DNA from: Pseudomonas sp. NKUCC02_KPG
GTDB taxonomy: Bacteria; Pseudomonadota; Gammaproteobacteria; Pseudomonadales; Pseudomonadaceae
DNA length: 64,000 nucleotides
NCBI RefSeq assembly: GCF_019345465.1
Contig: NZ_JAHKRC010000018.1
Span: 1 to 64,000 of the forward strand
Direction of reading: 5' to 3'
In this document: positions 1-6,793 of the stretch, one piece after another
How positions within the stretch are numbered: the stretch's first letter is position 1
Layout of the letters: the number at the start of each line of letters is the position of its first letter
Made by a program: the position numbers and the translations under genes
Notes under the pieces: generated by a model
The model's database searches: none
Told to the model about the DNA's origin: nothing
The model's input: only the letters and a program-made list of their open reading frames with translations

Positions 1-60
1 CCTGGCGGCGCGTTCGGCCTGCGCGGCGTTATCGATCATGGCCAGTTTTTGAGCGCTCAT
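1..60 (-). CDS. Partial CDS, probable T6SS cargo/effector gene (5' end only)
   Basis: An ATG at 60-58 opens a frame that stays open to the window edge (MSAQKLAMIDNAAQAERAAR, 20 codons). It overlaps the TGA of the DUF4123 gene by four bases (ATGA), which indicates translational coupling in the vgrG-DUF4123 operon. Twenty residues are too few to assign a family. The position directly after a VgrG and a DUF4123 adaptor is where the cognate toxin effector is usually encoded, so a toxin is the leading inference. The N-terminus is Ala- and charge-rich and shows no signal peptide. Confidence 0.6.
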   Translation of the reverse strand, partial: MSAQKLAMIDNAAQAERAAR

Positions 61-890
61 GCACGGGGTTCCTTGTTGGTGAGCAACTGGTACGTCAGCT
101 CGGTGTTCAGGTTATCCAGACGTTGTTCGGGGGTTACGCCGGGCTCAGCCAGTATCAGGCGATAAGCACCATGGGCCGGGCCTTGAGGAAAGTCCGTCCC
201 CAGCACCGCTTGAAAACGCGCCCACAAAAAAATCTCATCGGCGGCGCTGTAGCCGTATCGCTCGGCAGTGTTTATGCAGTGGGCGACCCATTGTTCTGCG
301 GTCATGTCCTGACCTTGCAGATAGTCGGGGAAGTAAGTGTCGCAATGTTCGATCAAGCGCCGGGTAAAGCCCTGTTGCTTGGCACTGTTCAAGTGATCCA
401 GTTGTTCTGCGGGCAGACGCAGCCAGGGCGTGTCTGCATACCGCGCTGCGGGCTGATCAGGTTGGGCCTGATGAATTACTGAGTGCGCCAGTCGTATTAG
501 TTGTATTGGCCCCATCAAGGGGGCGCGCTCATGGGCAGGCAAGTCGGCTAGCCACAAGGCGGTAATCCGGGGGTCGTAGAAACGGAATAACACCGTGACC
601 TCGCCCTGGACGCGGGCATGGACGAGGCTGCGCACATGCTCGACTACGGTTTTTTCATCAGCCAGTGATTCCAGCCAGATCCCCGCCGTGGCGCTCCACT
701 GCTCGGTAAAGGTGTGAGCCAGAGGGCTGTTGGGCGTCACTGGGACCAGTACTGGGCTGACTTCATCCAGCGCGCTGTAGGCGGTGCGTTGATACAGGGA
801 ATGCAATTGCACGCCGGGCGCGACCTCGAACAACCGGTGCGCCAGATTGTCGATTTGGGTGCGATCAAGTAACAGGTACGCCTGACTCAT
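57..890 (-). CDS. DUF4123 domain T6SS adaptor/chaperone (Tap/TEC type)
   Basis: This 277-residue cytoplasmic protein carries the DUF4123 signature. It has an N-terminal YLLLDRTQ strand, a central VLFRFYDPR motif around residue 105, and a helical C-terminal half. DUF4123 proteins load specific effectors onto their VgrG spike and are encoded between vgrG and the effector gene, which is the arrangement here. The start ATG overlaps the vgrG stop by four bases and its own stop overlaps the next start by four bases, so the three genes form a tightly coupled operon. Family assignment comes from recognised motifs and context. The identity of the cargo is unknown because it lies outside the window. 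Confidence 0.82.
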   Translation of the reverse strand: MSQAYLLLDRTQIDNLAHRLFEVAPGVQLHSLYQRTAYSALDEVSPVLVPVTPNSPLAHTFTEQWSATAGIWLESLADEKTVVEHVRSLVHARVQGEVTVLFRFYDPRITALWLADLPAHERAPLMGPIQLIRLAHSVIHQAQPDQPAARYADTPWLRLPAEQLDHLNSAKQQGFTRRLIEHCDTYFPDYLQGQDMTAEQWVAHCINTAERYGYSAADEIFLWARFQAVLGTDFPQGPAHGAYRLILAEPGVTPEQRLDNLNTELTYQLLTNKEPRA

Positions 891-2956
891 ACCTTCGACT
901 CCTCAAGCTTCTGACACACCGCACAAATAGAGGTGACCTGTTGCGTGGCCTGCCTCACGGCTGTTTTTTGCGCAGGCAATGAAGGCATCCCCCACGCACC
1001 CGCCACTACCGGAACCACCGAAGCCGCAGGCATGGCCCCTATTCCCACCGCCGGTGCGCCGCCCACGACGATGGGTTGGCTGCTGAAAATACCGCCGGCA
1101 CTGATGACGATGTGTTGGCCGCCCGCTGCCAGCGTGAGGCTCATGCCTGCATCGATCACTACGTTGGCGGCGCTGAGGTGTGCCTGGCTGGTTGCCTGTA
1201 TCACCAGTGAGCCATCGGCCGTGGTGCTGCTGTTACCGCGGATGGACAACAGCTCGTTGCCGCCGATCACAGTGTTGCGCAGGCCCTGGGTGGTGTGCAG
1301 TTCGTCGCCTTCAATCAGGCTGGAGCTGTTGCGGTCGACCTGCTCGAAGCGGTCGTGTTCGATCAGGCTGTGGCTGTCTCGGGTGATGTGCTCGCGGCGG
1401 TCGTTGCCAATGGTGGTGTCGCTGTTGTTGAGGATTACCTGCTCAAGGTCACGTTGGGCCCGCAGGTAGATTTTTTCCTGGCCTGCACGGTCTTCGATCA
1501 ACAGTTCGTTATAGCCACCGGTGTGTGGCGAGCTTTGGCTGCGCAGCACGGTTTTGGTTTTGTGCGCCGGTAACGGGTAAGGCATCGGGTTGGTCTTATT
1601 GGGGACGCAACCGGTGATCAGCGGTTTGTCGGGGTCGCCTTCGACGTAGCTGATGACCACTTCCATGCCGATGCGCGGGATCGTCACGGCGCCGAAGTTT
1701 TCCCCGGCCCAGCTGGATGAAACCCTGACCCAGCAGCTGCTTTTTTCGCTGTTGAGTTCAGCTCGGTCCCAGGGCAGTTCAATCTTTACCCGTCCTAGCT
1801 CGTCGCAATAGATCTCTTGACCTTGGGGGCCGGTCACGCGGGCGGTTTGCGCGACCAGTGGCGCGCGGGCGGGTGGCAGGGGTGGGCGGAAGAACACGTC
1901 CCACGGTATCGCACTGAACGTGTTGCGGTAGCCCTGGGTGAAGCCGTCAGCGGGTGTTGCATCGCGGGTGATCGATTCTTCCAGCGCCTGGGGCTGCTTG
2001 CCTTCGTGGTTCACGCTGAGCAATAGCCACAGGTCGTTGCAGGCTTTGCGCGGGTGTTCGCTCAGGGTGAACAAGTGGCCACTGCGCAACGTGGGCTGAT
2101 CGCTTTTGCCTTCGGCCAGTTGGTAGTCGGTTCGATGGCGTTCGAGGGCTTGCCGGGCCAACTGTTGGCCGCGCTTTTCGGTACTGATCAGTACCGGGTA
2201 GTGGTAATCCTCCAGCGCGGGGGTGAACTTGGCGGTGAAGGCATTTTCGATCAGCAGGCTTGGCCGGTTCAGGTCGTAATCACGACGGGTAACCGTGCTG
2301 GTGCGGGTACTGAAACGTTGGGAAAACTGCTCAACCACCGGGTAATCGGCGACGTTTCCGGTGCCTTGCTGGTAGGGCGTTTCGCCCAGCGCAGGAAAAT
2401 AGGCCTGGCTGTCAGTGAATACCAGCAGGTGGCCGTCTTTCGTATGCTGGTGATGCCAGGCAATACCGTCTTCGGCACACAGGCGTTGCAGGAATGAATA
2501 ATCGCTTTCGCCGTATTGAGTGCAGTACTCGCGCACAGGGCTGGTGCGGACATTAAAGCTAAATGCGTCAGCCTGAATACCATGGCCTTGCAGGACTTTT
2601 GCGATGATCTGCGGCACGCTGTGGTGTTGGAAGATTCGCTGGTCGTAGCTGAACTGCAAATAGTGGAGTGCGGGGACCAGGGTCAAGTGATAGTGGGTCA
2701 GGCGCTTGCCGGATTCGCCCACGCAAACATCTTCGATGCGCCCGTGTATGCCTTCGCCGTTGAGGCCAAATTGCAAAAAGGCAGGCAGGCTGAGCAATGA
2801 TTCAAGATTGATGTCTGGGTTTTCACTGACCAGTTCAATGTTGATTTCGTAGAGTTGGCTGATGGCTTCAAATCCTTCAAAGCCGAGCACTTTGAAGTCG
2901 TTGCGGATATCGGGAATGTGCAGCGAGAAGTGTGCCGTGTTGGCCGGTACGAACAT
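887..2956 (-). CDS. vgrG: Type VI secretion system tip protein VgrG (TssI)
   Basis: A 689-residue VgrG, the trimeric spike that caps the Hcp tube and is ejected with its effector. Residues 1-340 match the gp27-like hub. An OB-fold gp5-like segment lies around 375-450 (GRVKIELPWD, then SCWVRVSSSWAGENFGA and PRIGMEVVISYVEGDPD), followed by the GCVPNKTNPMP linker. From about 490 the repetitive hydrophilic beta-helix needle runs through TIGNDRREHI and IEHDRFEQV repeats. The C-terminus is a hydrophobic Ala/Pro/Val/Gly-rich tail ending in ICAVCQKLEE, with a paired-cysteine motif. The start is supported by AAGG eight bases upstream. No hcp or tss structural genes are nearby, so this is an orphan vgrG island. 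Confidence 0.95.
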   Translation of the reverse strand: MFVPANTAHFSLHIPDIRNDFKVLGFEGFEAISQLYEINIELVSENPDINLESLLSLPAFLQFGLNGEGIHGRIEDVCVGESGKRLTHYHLTLVPALHYLQFSYDQRIFQHHSVPQIIAKVLQGHGIQADAFSFNVRTSPVREYCTQYGESDYSFLQRLCAEDGIAWHHQHTKDGHLLVFTDSQAYFPALGETPYQQGTGNVADYPVVEQFSQRFSTRTSTVTRRDYDLNRPSLLIENAFTAKFTPALEDYHYPVLISTEKRGQQLARQALERHRTDYQLAEGKSDQPTLRSGHLFTLSEHPRKACNDLWLLLSVNHEGKQPQALEESITRDATPADGFTQGYRNTFSAIPWDVFFRPPLPPARAPLVAQTARVTGPQGQEIYCDELGRVKIELPWDRAELNSEKSSCWVRVSSSWAGENFGAVTIPRIGMEVVISYVEGDPDKPLITGCVPNKTNPMPYPLPAHKTKTVLRSQSSPHTGGYNELLIEDRAGQEKIYLRAQRDLEQVILNNSDTTIGNDRREHITRDSHSLIEHDRFEQVDRNSSSLIEGDELHTTQGLRNTVIGGNELLSIRGNSSTTADGSLVIQATSQAHLSAANVVIDAGMSLTLAAGGQHIVISAGGIFSSQPIVVGGAPAVGIGAMPAASVVPVVAGAWGMPSLPAQKTAVRQATQQVTSICAVCQKLEESKV

Positions 2957-3154
2957 GCAATGACCTTCGGGGTGGGAGTTTAAATAAGGGCATTGAAAGC
3001 CTGTGGGTCAAAGAGTATGACCGATGGTTATTTGTTGTTGAAGTGCCTGGCTATATATAAAGATTTGTTTAATCTATATAAAAATTCATGCTTATCAATG
3101 GCTTGCATAAATTCAGAGGGCTGAAGTTTATTTAAATTATTTGAATTATTTTAT

Positions 3155-3180
3155 AAAGTGCGCAAGATGTTGCGCACTTT
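3155..3180. repeat. Perfect palindrome, copy 1 (AAAGTGCGCAA / TTGCGCACTTT)
   Basis: Two 11-base arms, AAAGTGCGCAA and TTGCGCACTTT, flank a 4-base centre (GATG). The core GTGCGCAA is shared with the palindrome at 3232-3265. It could be an operator for the divergent vgrG promoter or an RNA hairpin. There is no uninterrupted T-run directly after it on either strand, so it is not a convincing terminator. Confidence 0.8.
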
Positions 3181-3231
3181 CTACCGGTTAATAACGGCTT
3201 GATTAGTAGCGGTAAATAAGCAAGTGGTCTT

Positions 3232-3265
3232 TATCCAAGTGTGCAACAAGTTGCGCACTTGGATA
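3232..3265. repeat. Near-perfect palindrome, copy 2 (16-base arms)
   Basis: The 16-base arms TATCCAAGTGTGCAAC and GTTGCGCACTTGGATA flank an AA centre, with one mismatch (T for C in the left arm). The inner AAGTG(T/C)GCAA - TTGCGCACTT matches the palindrome 77 bases upstream. The two copies share arms but have different centres, which suggests a repeated operator or a related structured element. I do not recognise a characterised binding motif. Confidence 0.8.
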
Positions 3266-3439
3266 GATAGGGTTTGTTTTCGATGGCCATGGTGTGTCGT
3301 GTTGCAGCGTGATCAAGGGCACATTTCACTGCCGGTGAAAGCAGGTCGTGGGTGGTTTTTACCGCTTGAAACGTGCCTCTGGGTCACCGGGCGGGGAACT
3401 GAGTAGCAAATAGGCAGTCTTTAAGGCGGGTAAAGCAAG

Positions 3440-3471
3440 GTCGCCGCTAGCTTAGGCGGTGACTTTTCTTT
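3440..3471 (+). terminator. Intrinsic terminator upstream of the TIGR02449 gene
   Basis: GTCGCCGC (3440-3447) pairs with GCGGTGAC (3456-3463) across an 8-base loop, with one G-T pair, and is followed by TTTTCTTT. The direction is plus. No plus-strand gene ends just upstream, so it must end either a small RNA from about 3266 onward or an attenuated leader of the TIGR02449-zapA operon. Confidence 0.7.
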
Positions 3472-3509
3472 ATCGTACGCGCCCTCCGAAACTGCTTGAG
3501 AACACCACC

Positions 3510-3734
3510 ATGATTGAGTCATCCCTTAGCAAACTGGAACAACTGGTCAGCGACCTGGTTCAGCAAAAGCAAGAACTGCTGGACGCCAACGAACAGCTGA
3601 GCGCTGAACTGGCTCTGGCCAAAGACGAAAACGAAAGCCTGCAACTGACCCTGATGGAACAGGAAGAGAAACAAGGCGCAACCGCAGCCCGCATTCAGGC
3701 ACTGGTTGAGCGCGCGAGCCCTGTCAGCGCATGA
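3510..3734 (+). CDS. TIGR02449 family coiled-coil protein (ZapB-like)
   Basis: A 74-residue, highly charged protein that is coiled-coil almost throughout (heptads in SKLEQLVSDLVQQKQELL and ANEQLSAELALAKDENES). It matches the TIGR02449 family encoded just before zapA in pseudomonads. By analogy with ZapB it may bridge ZapA or the Z-ring, but that role is inferred. The frame is open back to a GTG at 3459, but that codon lies inside a terminator hairpin, so the ATG at 3510 is preferred; its Shine-Dalgarno sequence is weak (GAGA). Its stop overlaps the zapA start by four bases, indicating a coupled two-gene operon. Confidence 0.85.
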   Translation: MIESSLSKLEQLVSDLVQQKQELLDANEQLSAELALAKDENESLQLTLMEQEEKQGATAARIQALVERASPVSA

Positions 3735-4033
3735 GCGTGGACAGAGACGGAGTAAATGTCGTCTCGATTTTGGGTAACGACTACACGATCAAAGCGCCGG
3801 AGGGGGAGCAAAAGACCCTGATGGCGGCCACGGTCATGTTGAAAGCCGCCCTGGCCGAAACGAAAAGAAAGTACCCGAGCCTGATCGGGGACAAGCTGTT
3901 GGTGCTGGCAGCGCTGAATCTGTGTTCCAAGCAGATTGAGCTGCAACTGAGCCACAAACAGGAACTCGACCGTTATCAAGAGCAAGTCAGCGCCACGGTC
4001 GATGTGATTGAGCGAACGTTAGGGCAATCCTGA
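3731..4033 (+). CDS. zapA: Cell division protein ZapA
   Basis: A 100-residue ZapA. The N-terminal beta strands carry VSILGNDYTI, followed by the basic helix and a long C-terminal coiled-coil (CSKQIELQLSHKQELDRYQEQVSATVDVIERTL) used for tetramer formation. ZapA binds FtsZ at midcell and cross-links protofilaments. It is coupled by a 4-base overlap to the TIGR02449 gene. In most pseudomonads zapA is followed by the 6S RNA gene ssrS and a 5-formyl-THF cyclo-ligase gene. Here it is followed by a palindromic repeat and the convergent ltaE, so the usual neighbourhood has been broken. Confidence 0.92.
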   Translation: MSVDRDGVNVVSILGNDYTIKAPEGEQKTLMAATVMLKAALAETKRKYPSLIGDKLLVLAALNLCSKQIELQLSHKQELDRYQEQVSATVDVIERTLGQS

Positions 4034-4048
4034 CACTTCGCAATACTC

Positions 4049-4111
4049 TGTAGTCGCTGCCCAAGGCTGAAGGTCCTGCGGACCTTATCGCAGCCTTCGG
4101 CAGCGACTACA
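4049..4111. repeat. Palindromic intergenic repeat, GTAGTCGCTGCC family
   Basis: Arms TGTAGTCGCTGCC and GGCAGCGACTACA enclose an inner GCTGAAGGTCC/GGACC hairpin. It lies between the convergent genes zapA and ltaE and is a short member of the family seen six more times in this window. Confidence 0.85.
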
Positions 4112-4127
4112 GGGAATCAGGCTGTTT

Positions 4128-5168
4128 TTACCCCGCCATCACTTCGCGAATATCCGCCGCCAGTTCCCGTACCCGTGCCTCTTCGGTGTCCCAGGAACAC
4201 ATGAAACGTGCGCCGCCTTTGCCGATAAAGGTATAGAAGCGCCAGCCCTTGGCGGTCAGCGCAGCCACGGCCGGTTCCGACAGTTGCAGGAACACGCCAT
4301 TGGCTTCCACGGGGAACATCAGTTCAACCCCCGGAATGTCACTCACCAACTGGCTCAGCAACTGCGCGCAGTGGTTGGCGTGGCGTGAGTGTTTGAGCCA
4401 TGCGTCGTTTTCCAGCAAGCCCACCCAGGGTGCCGACAAAAAGCGCATCTTCGACGCCAGTTGACCGGCCTGTTTGCAGCGGTAGTCGAAGTCCACCGAC
4501 AGGGTGTGGTCGAAGAACAGAATCGCTTCACCCACCGCCATGCCATTTTTGGTCCCGCCAAAGCACAGTACATCCACACCGGCTTTCCAGCTCAGCTCTG
4601 CGGGCGTGCAGCCGAGGAAGGCGCATGCGTTGGAGAAGCGGGCACCGTCCATGTGCAGCAACAGGCCCAGCTCCTTGCAGGTGTCGCTGATGGCGCGAAT
4701 TTCTTCAGGGCGGTACACGCTGCCGACTTCCGTGGCCTGGGTGATGGTCACCACTCGCGGCTTTGGATAGTGGATGTCTTTGCGCTTGAGGGCGATTTCG
4801 CGGATCGATTCGGGGGTGATCTTGCCGTTTTCAGTGCGGGCGATCAGCAGCTTGGAGCCGTTGGAAAAGAATTCAGGCGCGCCGCATTCGTCGGTCTCGA
4901 CGTGGGCGGTCTCGGAGCAGATCACGCTGTGGAAACTCTGGCACAACGATGACAGGGCCAGGGAGTTGGCCGCAGTACCGTTGAAGGCAAAATAGACTTC
5001 GCAGTCGGTTTCGAACAGTTTGCGAAAGTCGTTGGCAGCGCGCAGGGTCCACTCGTCATCGCCATAAGAGCGTTGATGACCGTGGTTGGCCAGTTCCATG
5101 GCGGTCCAGACTTCAGGGCAGATACCGGAGTAGTTGTCGCTGGCGAATTGTTGGCTCTTGTCAGTCAT
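4128..5168 (-). CDS. ltaE: Low-specificity L-threonine aldolase
   Basis: A 346-residue PLP enzyme of the threonine aldolase/beta-eliminating lyase family, cleaving L-threonine and L-allo-threonine to glycine and acetaldehyde. Visible features are FNGTAANSLAL near residue 62 (cofactor phosphate contacts), LHMDGARFSNA near 171 (Asp of the PLP ring nitrogen) and the Schiff-base lysine in FGGTKNG (K207). The frame extends upstream to 5528, but that part runs through a REP element and the glyA promoter. The ATG at 5168 has AAGGA correctly placed and gives the normal family length. It is divergent from glyA, so both flanking genes feed the glycine pool. Confidence 0.95.
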   Translation of the reverse strand: MTDKSQQFASDNYSGICPEVWTAMELANHGHQRSYGDDEWTLRAANDFRKLFETDCEVYFAFNGTAANSLALSSLCQSFHSVICSETAHVETDECGAPEFFSNGSKLLIARTENGKITPESIREIALKRKDIHYPKPRVVTITQATEVGSVYRPEEIRAISDTCKELGLLLHMDGARFSNACAFLGCTPAELSWKAGVDVLCFGGTKNGMAVGEAILFFDHTLSVDFDYRCKQAGQLASKMRFLSAPWVGLLENDAWLKHSRHANHCAQLLSQLVSDIPGVELMFPVEANGVFLQLSEPAVAALTAKGWRFYTFIGKGGARFMCSWDTEEARVRELAADIREVMAG

Positions 5169-5517
5169 TTCCCGGTTCCTTGGTCGAATTGTGTCGTGCA
5201 CTTTATCCAAGATTTTGTCGGGTGCACAGGCACGACTCAAAGTGCGGAAAACCCTTACAAAAGAATAGCTCAAAGTCCCGTAATAAAAGTGTGGGAGGGG
5301 GCTCGCTCGCGGTGGCATCGCCCGGGTTTGCCAGGCAAACCGCGCCGCCAGTATCGCGAGCAAGCCCGCTCTCACAGGGTTATGCGAAACCATGTCGTAA
5401 ACGCACCATTGCGTGGCGTCCATAGGCATTTGATCTGCCTGCGCCAGCTCTACCATCTGGCTCAAAGGGCATACGCCCCACCGAGACCAAAGGCGCGCTG
5501 GCGCTGGGAGACACGCA
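5169..5517. other. Divergent ltaE/glyA intergenic region
   Basis: This 349-base region holds the promoters of ltaE (minus) and glyA (plus) and a REP pair at 5291-5376. The stretch 5377-5517 should contain the glyA-sox promoter and any site for an AraC-type activator of sarcosine catabolism. I could not pick out a convincing operator. GGGAG at 5509-5513 is the glyA ribosome binding site. Confidence 0.6.
5291..5376. repeat. REP pair, GTGGGAGCGGGCTTGCTCGCG family
   Basis: Inverted arms (GTGGGAGGGGGCTCGCTCGC and its partner GCGAGCAAGCCCGCTCTCAC) are separated by about 45 bases. The left arm has diverged from the family consensus. Confidence 0.85.
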
Positions 5518-6771
5518 ATGTTCAGCAAGCAGGATCAGATCCAGGGTTACGACGATGCCTTGTTAGCGGCCATGAATGCCGAAGATCAGCGCCAGGAAGA
5601 TCACATCGAGCTGATTGCCTCCGAGAACTACACCAGCCAGCGTGTGATGGAGGCCCAAGGCAGCGGCCTGACCAACAAGTACGCCGAAGGCTATCCGGGC
5701 AAGCGCTATTACGGCGGCTGCGAACATGTGGATAAAGTCGAGCAGCTGGCCATCGACCGCGCCAAACAACTGTTCGGCGCCGATTATGCCAACGTGCAAC
5801 CACACTCCGGCAGCCAGGCCAACGCGGCGGTGTACCTGGCGTTGCTCAATGCCGGTGACACCGTGCTGGGCATGAGCCTGGCCCACGGCGGGCACTTGAC
5901 CCACGGCGCCAGCGTCAGCTTCTCCGGCAAGTTGTACAACGCCGTGCAGTACGGCATCGACACCACCACCGGGCTGATCGACTACGACGAAGTAGAACGT
6001 CTGGCCGTTGAGCATCAGCCAAAGATGATCATTGCCGGCTTCTCGGCTTACTCCAAATTTCTCGACTTTCCACGCTTTCGCCAGATTGCCGACAAGGTGG
6101 GTGCCTACTTGTTTGTCGACATGGCCCACGTGGCCGGCCTGGTCGCGGCGGGGCTGTACCCCAACCCGCTGCCCTACGCCGACGTGGTCACCACCACTAC
6201 CCACAAAACCCTGCGCGGCCCCCGCGGCGGGTTGATCCTGGCCAAGTCCAACGAAGCCCTGGAAAAGAAACTCAACTCGGCCGTGTTCCCCGGTGGCCAG
6301 GGCGGTCCGCTGATGCATGTGATCGCGGCCAAGGCGGTGTGCTTTAAAGAAGCCCTGGAGCCGGGCTTCAAGACCTATCAAAAGCAGGTCATCGACAACG
6401 CTCAGGCGATGGCCGAAGTGTTTATCAAGCGTGGCTTCGACGTGGTCTCGGGCGGCACCGACAACCATCTGTTCCTGCTCAGCCTGATCCGTCAGGGCCT
6501 GACCGGCAAAGACGCCGACGCAGCCCTGGGCCGTGCTCATATCACGGTCAATAAAAATGCGGTGCCCAATGACCCGCAATCACCGTTCGTGACGTCGGGC
6601 CTGCGCATCGGTACCCCGGCAGTGACCACGCGCGGTTTCAAAGTGGCGCAGTGCACGGAACTGGCGGGCTGGATCTGCGACATCCTCGATCACCTCGGCG
6701 ATGCCGATATCGAGGCCGACGTGGCACGCCAGGTGACCTCGCTGTGCAAAGACTTCCCGGTTTATCGCTGA
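5518..6771 (+). CDS. glyA: Serine hydroxymethyltransferase
   Basis: A 417-residue SHMT that interconverts serine plus THF with glycine plus 5,10-methylene-THF. The PLP lysine is K230 in VVTTTTHKTLRGPRGG. The substrate-binding SENYTS segment lies near residue 35, and DMAHVAGLVAAG near 201 carries the cofactor Asp/His. The ATG is preceded by GGGAG at seven bases. The gene is first in a glyA-soxBDAG-purU-fdhA run, with soxB starting 22 bases after its stop. Here it condenses the glycine and methylene-THF released by sarcosine oxidase into serine, so this is probably the catabolic paralogue (glyA1 type). Confidence 0.97.
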   Translation: MFSKQDQIQGYDDALLAAMNAEDQRQEDHIELIASENYTSQRVMEAQGSGLTNKYAEGYPGKRYYGGCEHVDKVEQLAIDRAKQLFGADYANVQPHSGSQANAAVYLALLNAGDTVLGMSLAHGGHLTHGASVSFSGKLYNAVQYGIDTTTGLIDYDEVERLAVEHQPKMIIAGFSAYSKFLDFPRFRQIADKVGAYLFVDMAHVAGLVAAGLYPNPLPYADVVTTTTHKTLRGPRGGLILAKSNEALEKKLNSAVFPGGQGGPLMHVIAAKAVCFKEALEPGFKTYQKQVIDNAQAMAEVFIKRGFDVVSGGTDNHLFLLSLIRQGLTGKDADAALGRAHITVNKNAVPNDPQSPFVTSGLRIGTPAVTTRGFKVAQCTELAGWICDILDHLGDADIEADVARQVTSLCKDFPVYR

Positions 6772-6793
6772 GCGCGTTTTTGGAGTAAACCCT

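Larger units (their letters stand above)
2957..3509. other. Intergenic region between vgrG and TIGR02449 gene, AT-rich with palindromes
   Basis: This 553-base non-coding stretch sits between divergent genes. Roughly 3045-3160 is strikingly AT-rich compared with the GC-rich neighbours, as is common in regions silenced by H-NS/MvaT proteins and in acquired DNA. Two GC-containing palindromes lie at 3155-3180 and 3232-3265, and an intrinsic terminator on the plus strand at 3440-3471. The short open frames here (for example 3224-3406) have no recognisable signature. The stretch between the second palindrome and the terminator could encode a small RNA. Confidence 0.7.

Noticed and set aside
3224..3406. 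60-codon open frame upstream of the TIGR02449 gene
   Set aside because: It starts inside a palindrome, lacks a ribosome binding site, and its Trp/Cys-rich composition is not protein-like.
2957..4127. 6S RNA (ssrS) expected next to zapA
   Set aside because: I looked before and after zapA for the long closing stem and central bubble of 6S RNA and found neither; after zapA there is only a palindromic repeat.
5169..5528. N-terminal extension of the threonine aldolase frame
   Set aside because: The extension runs through a REP pair and the glyA promoter. The ATG at 5168 has a good ribosome binding site and gives the normal enzyme length.
5563..6579. 338-codon open frame on the minus strand
   Set aside because: It is the shadow of glyA, with no recognisable family and no ribosome binding site.
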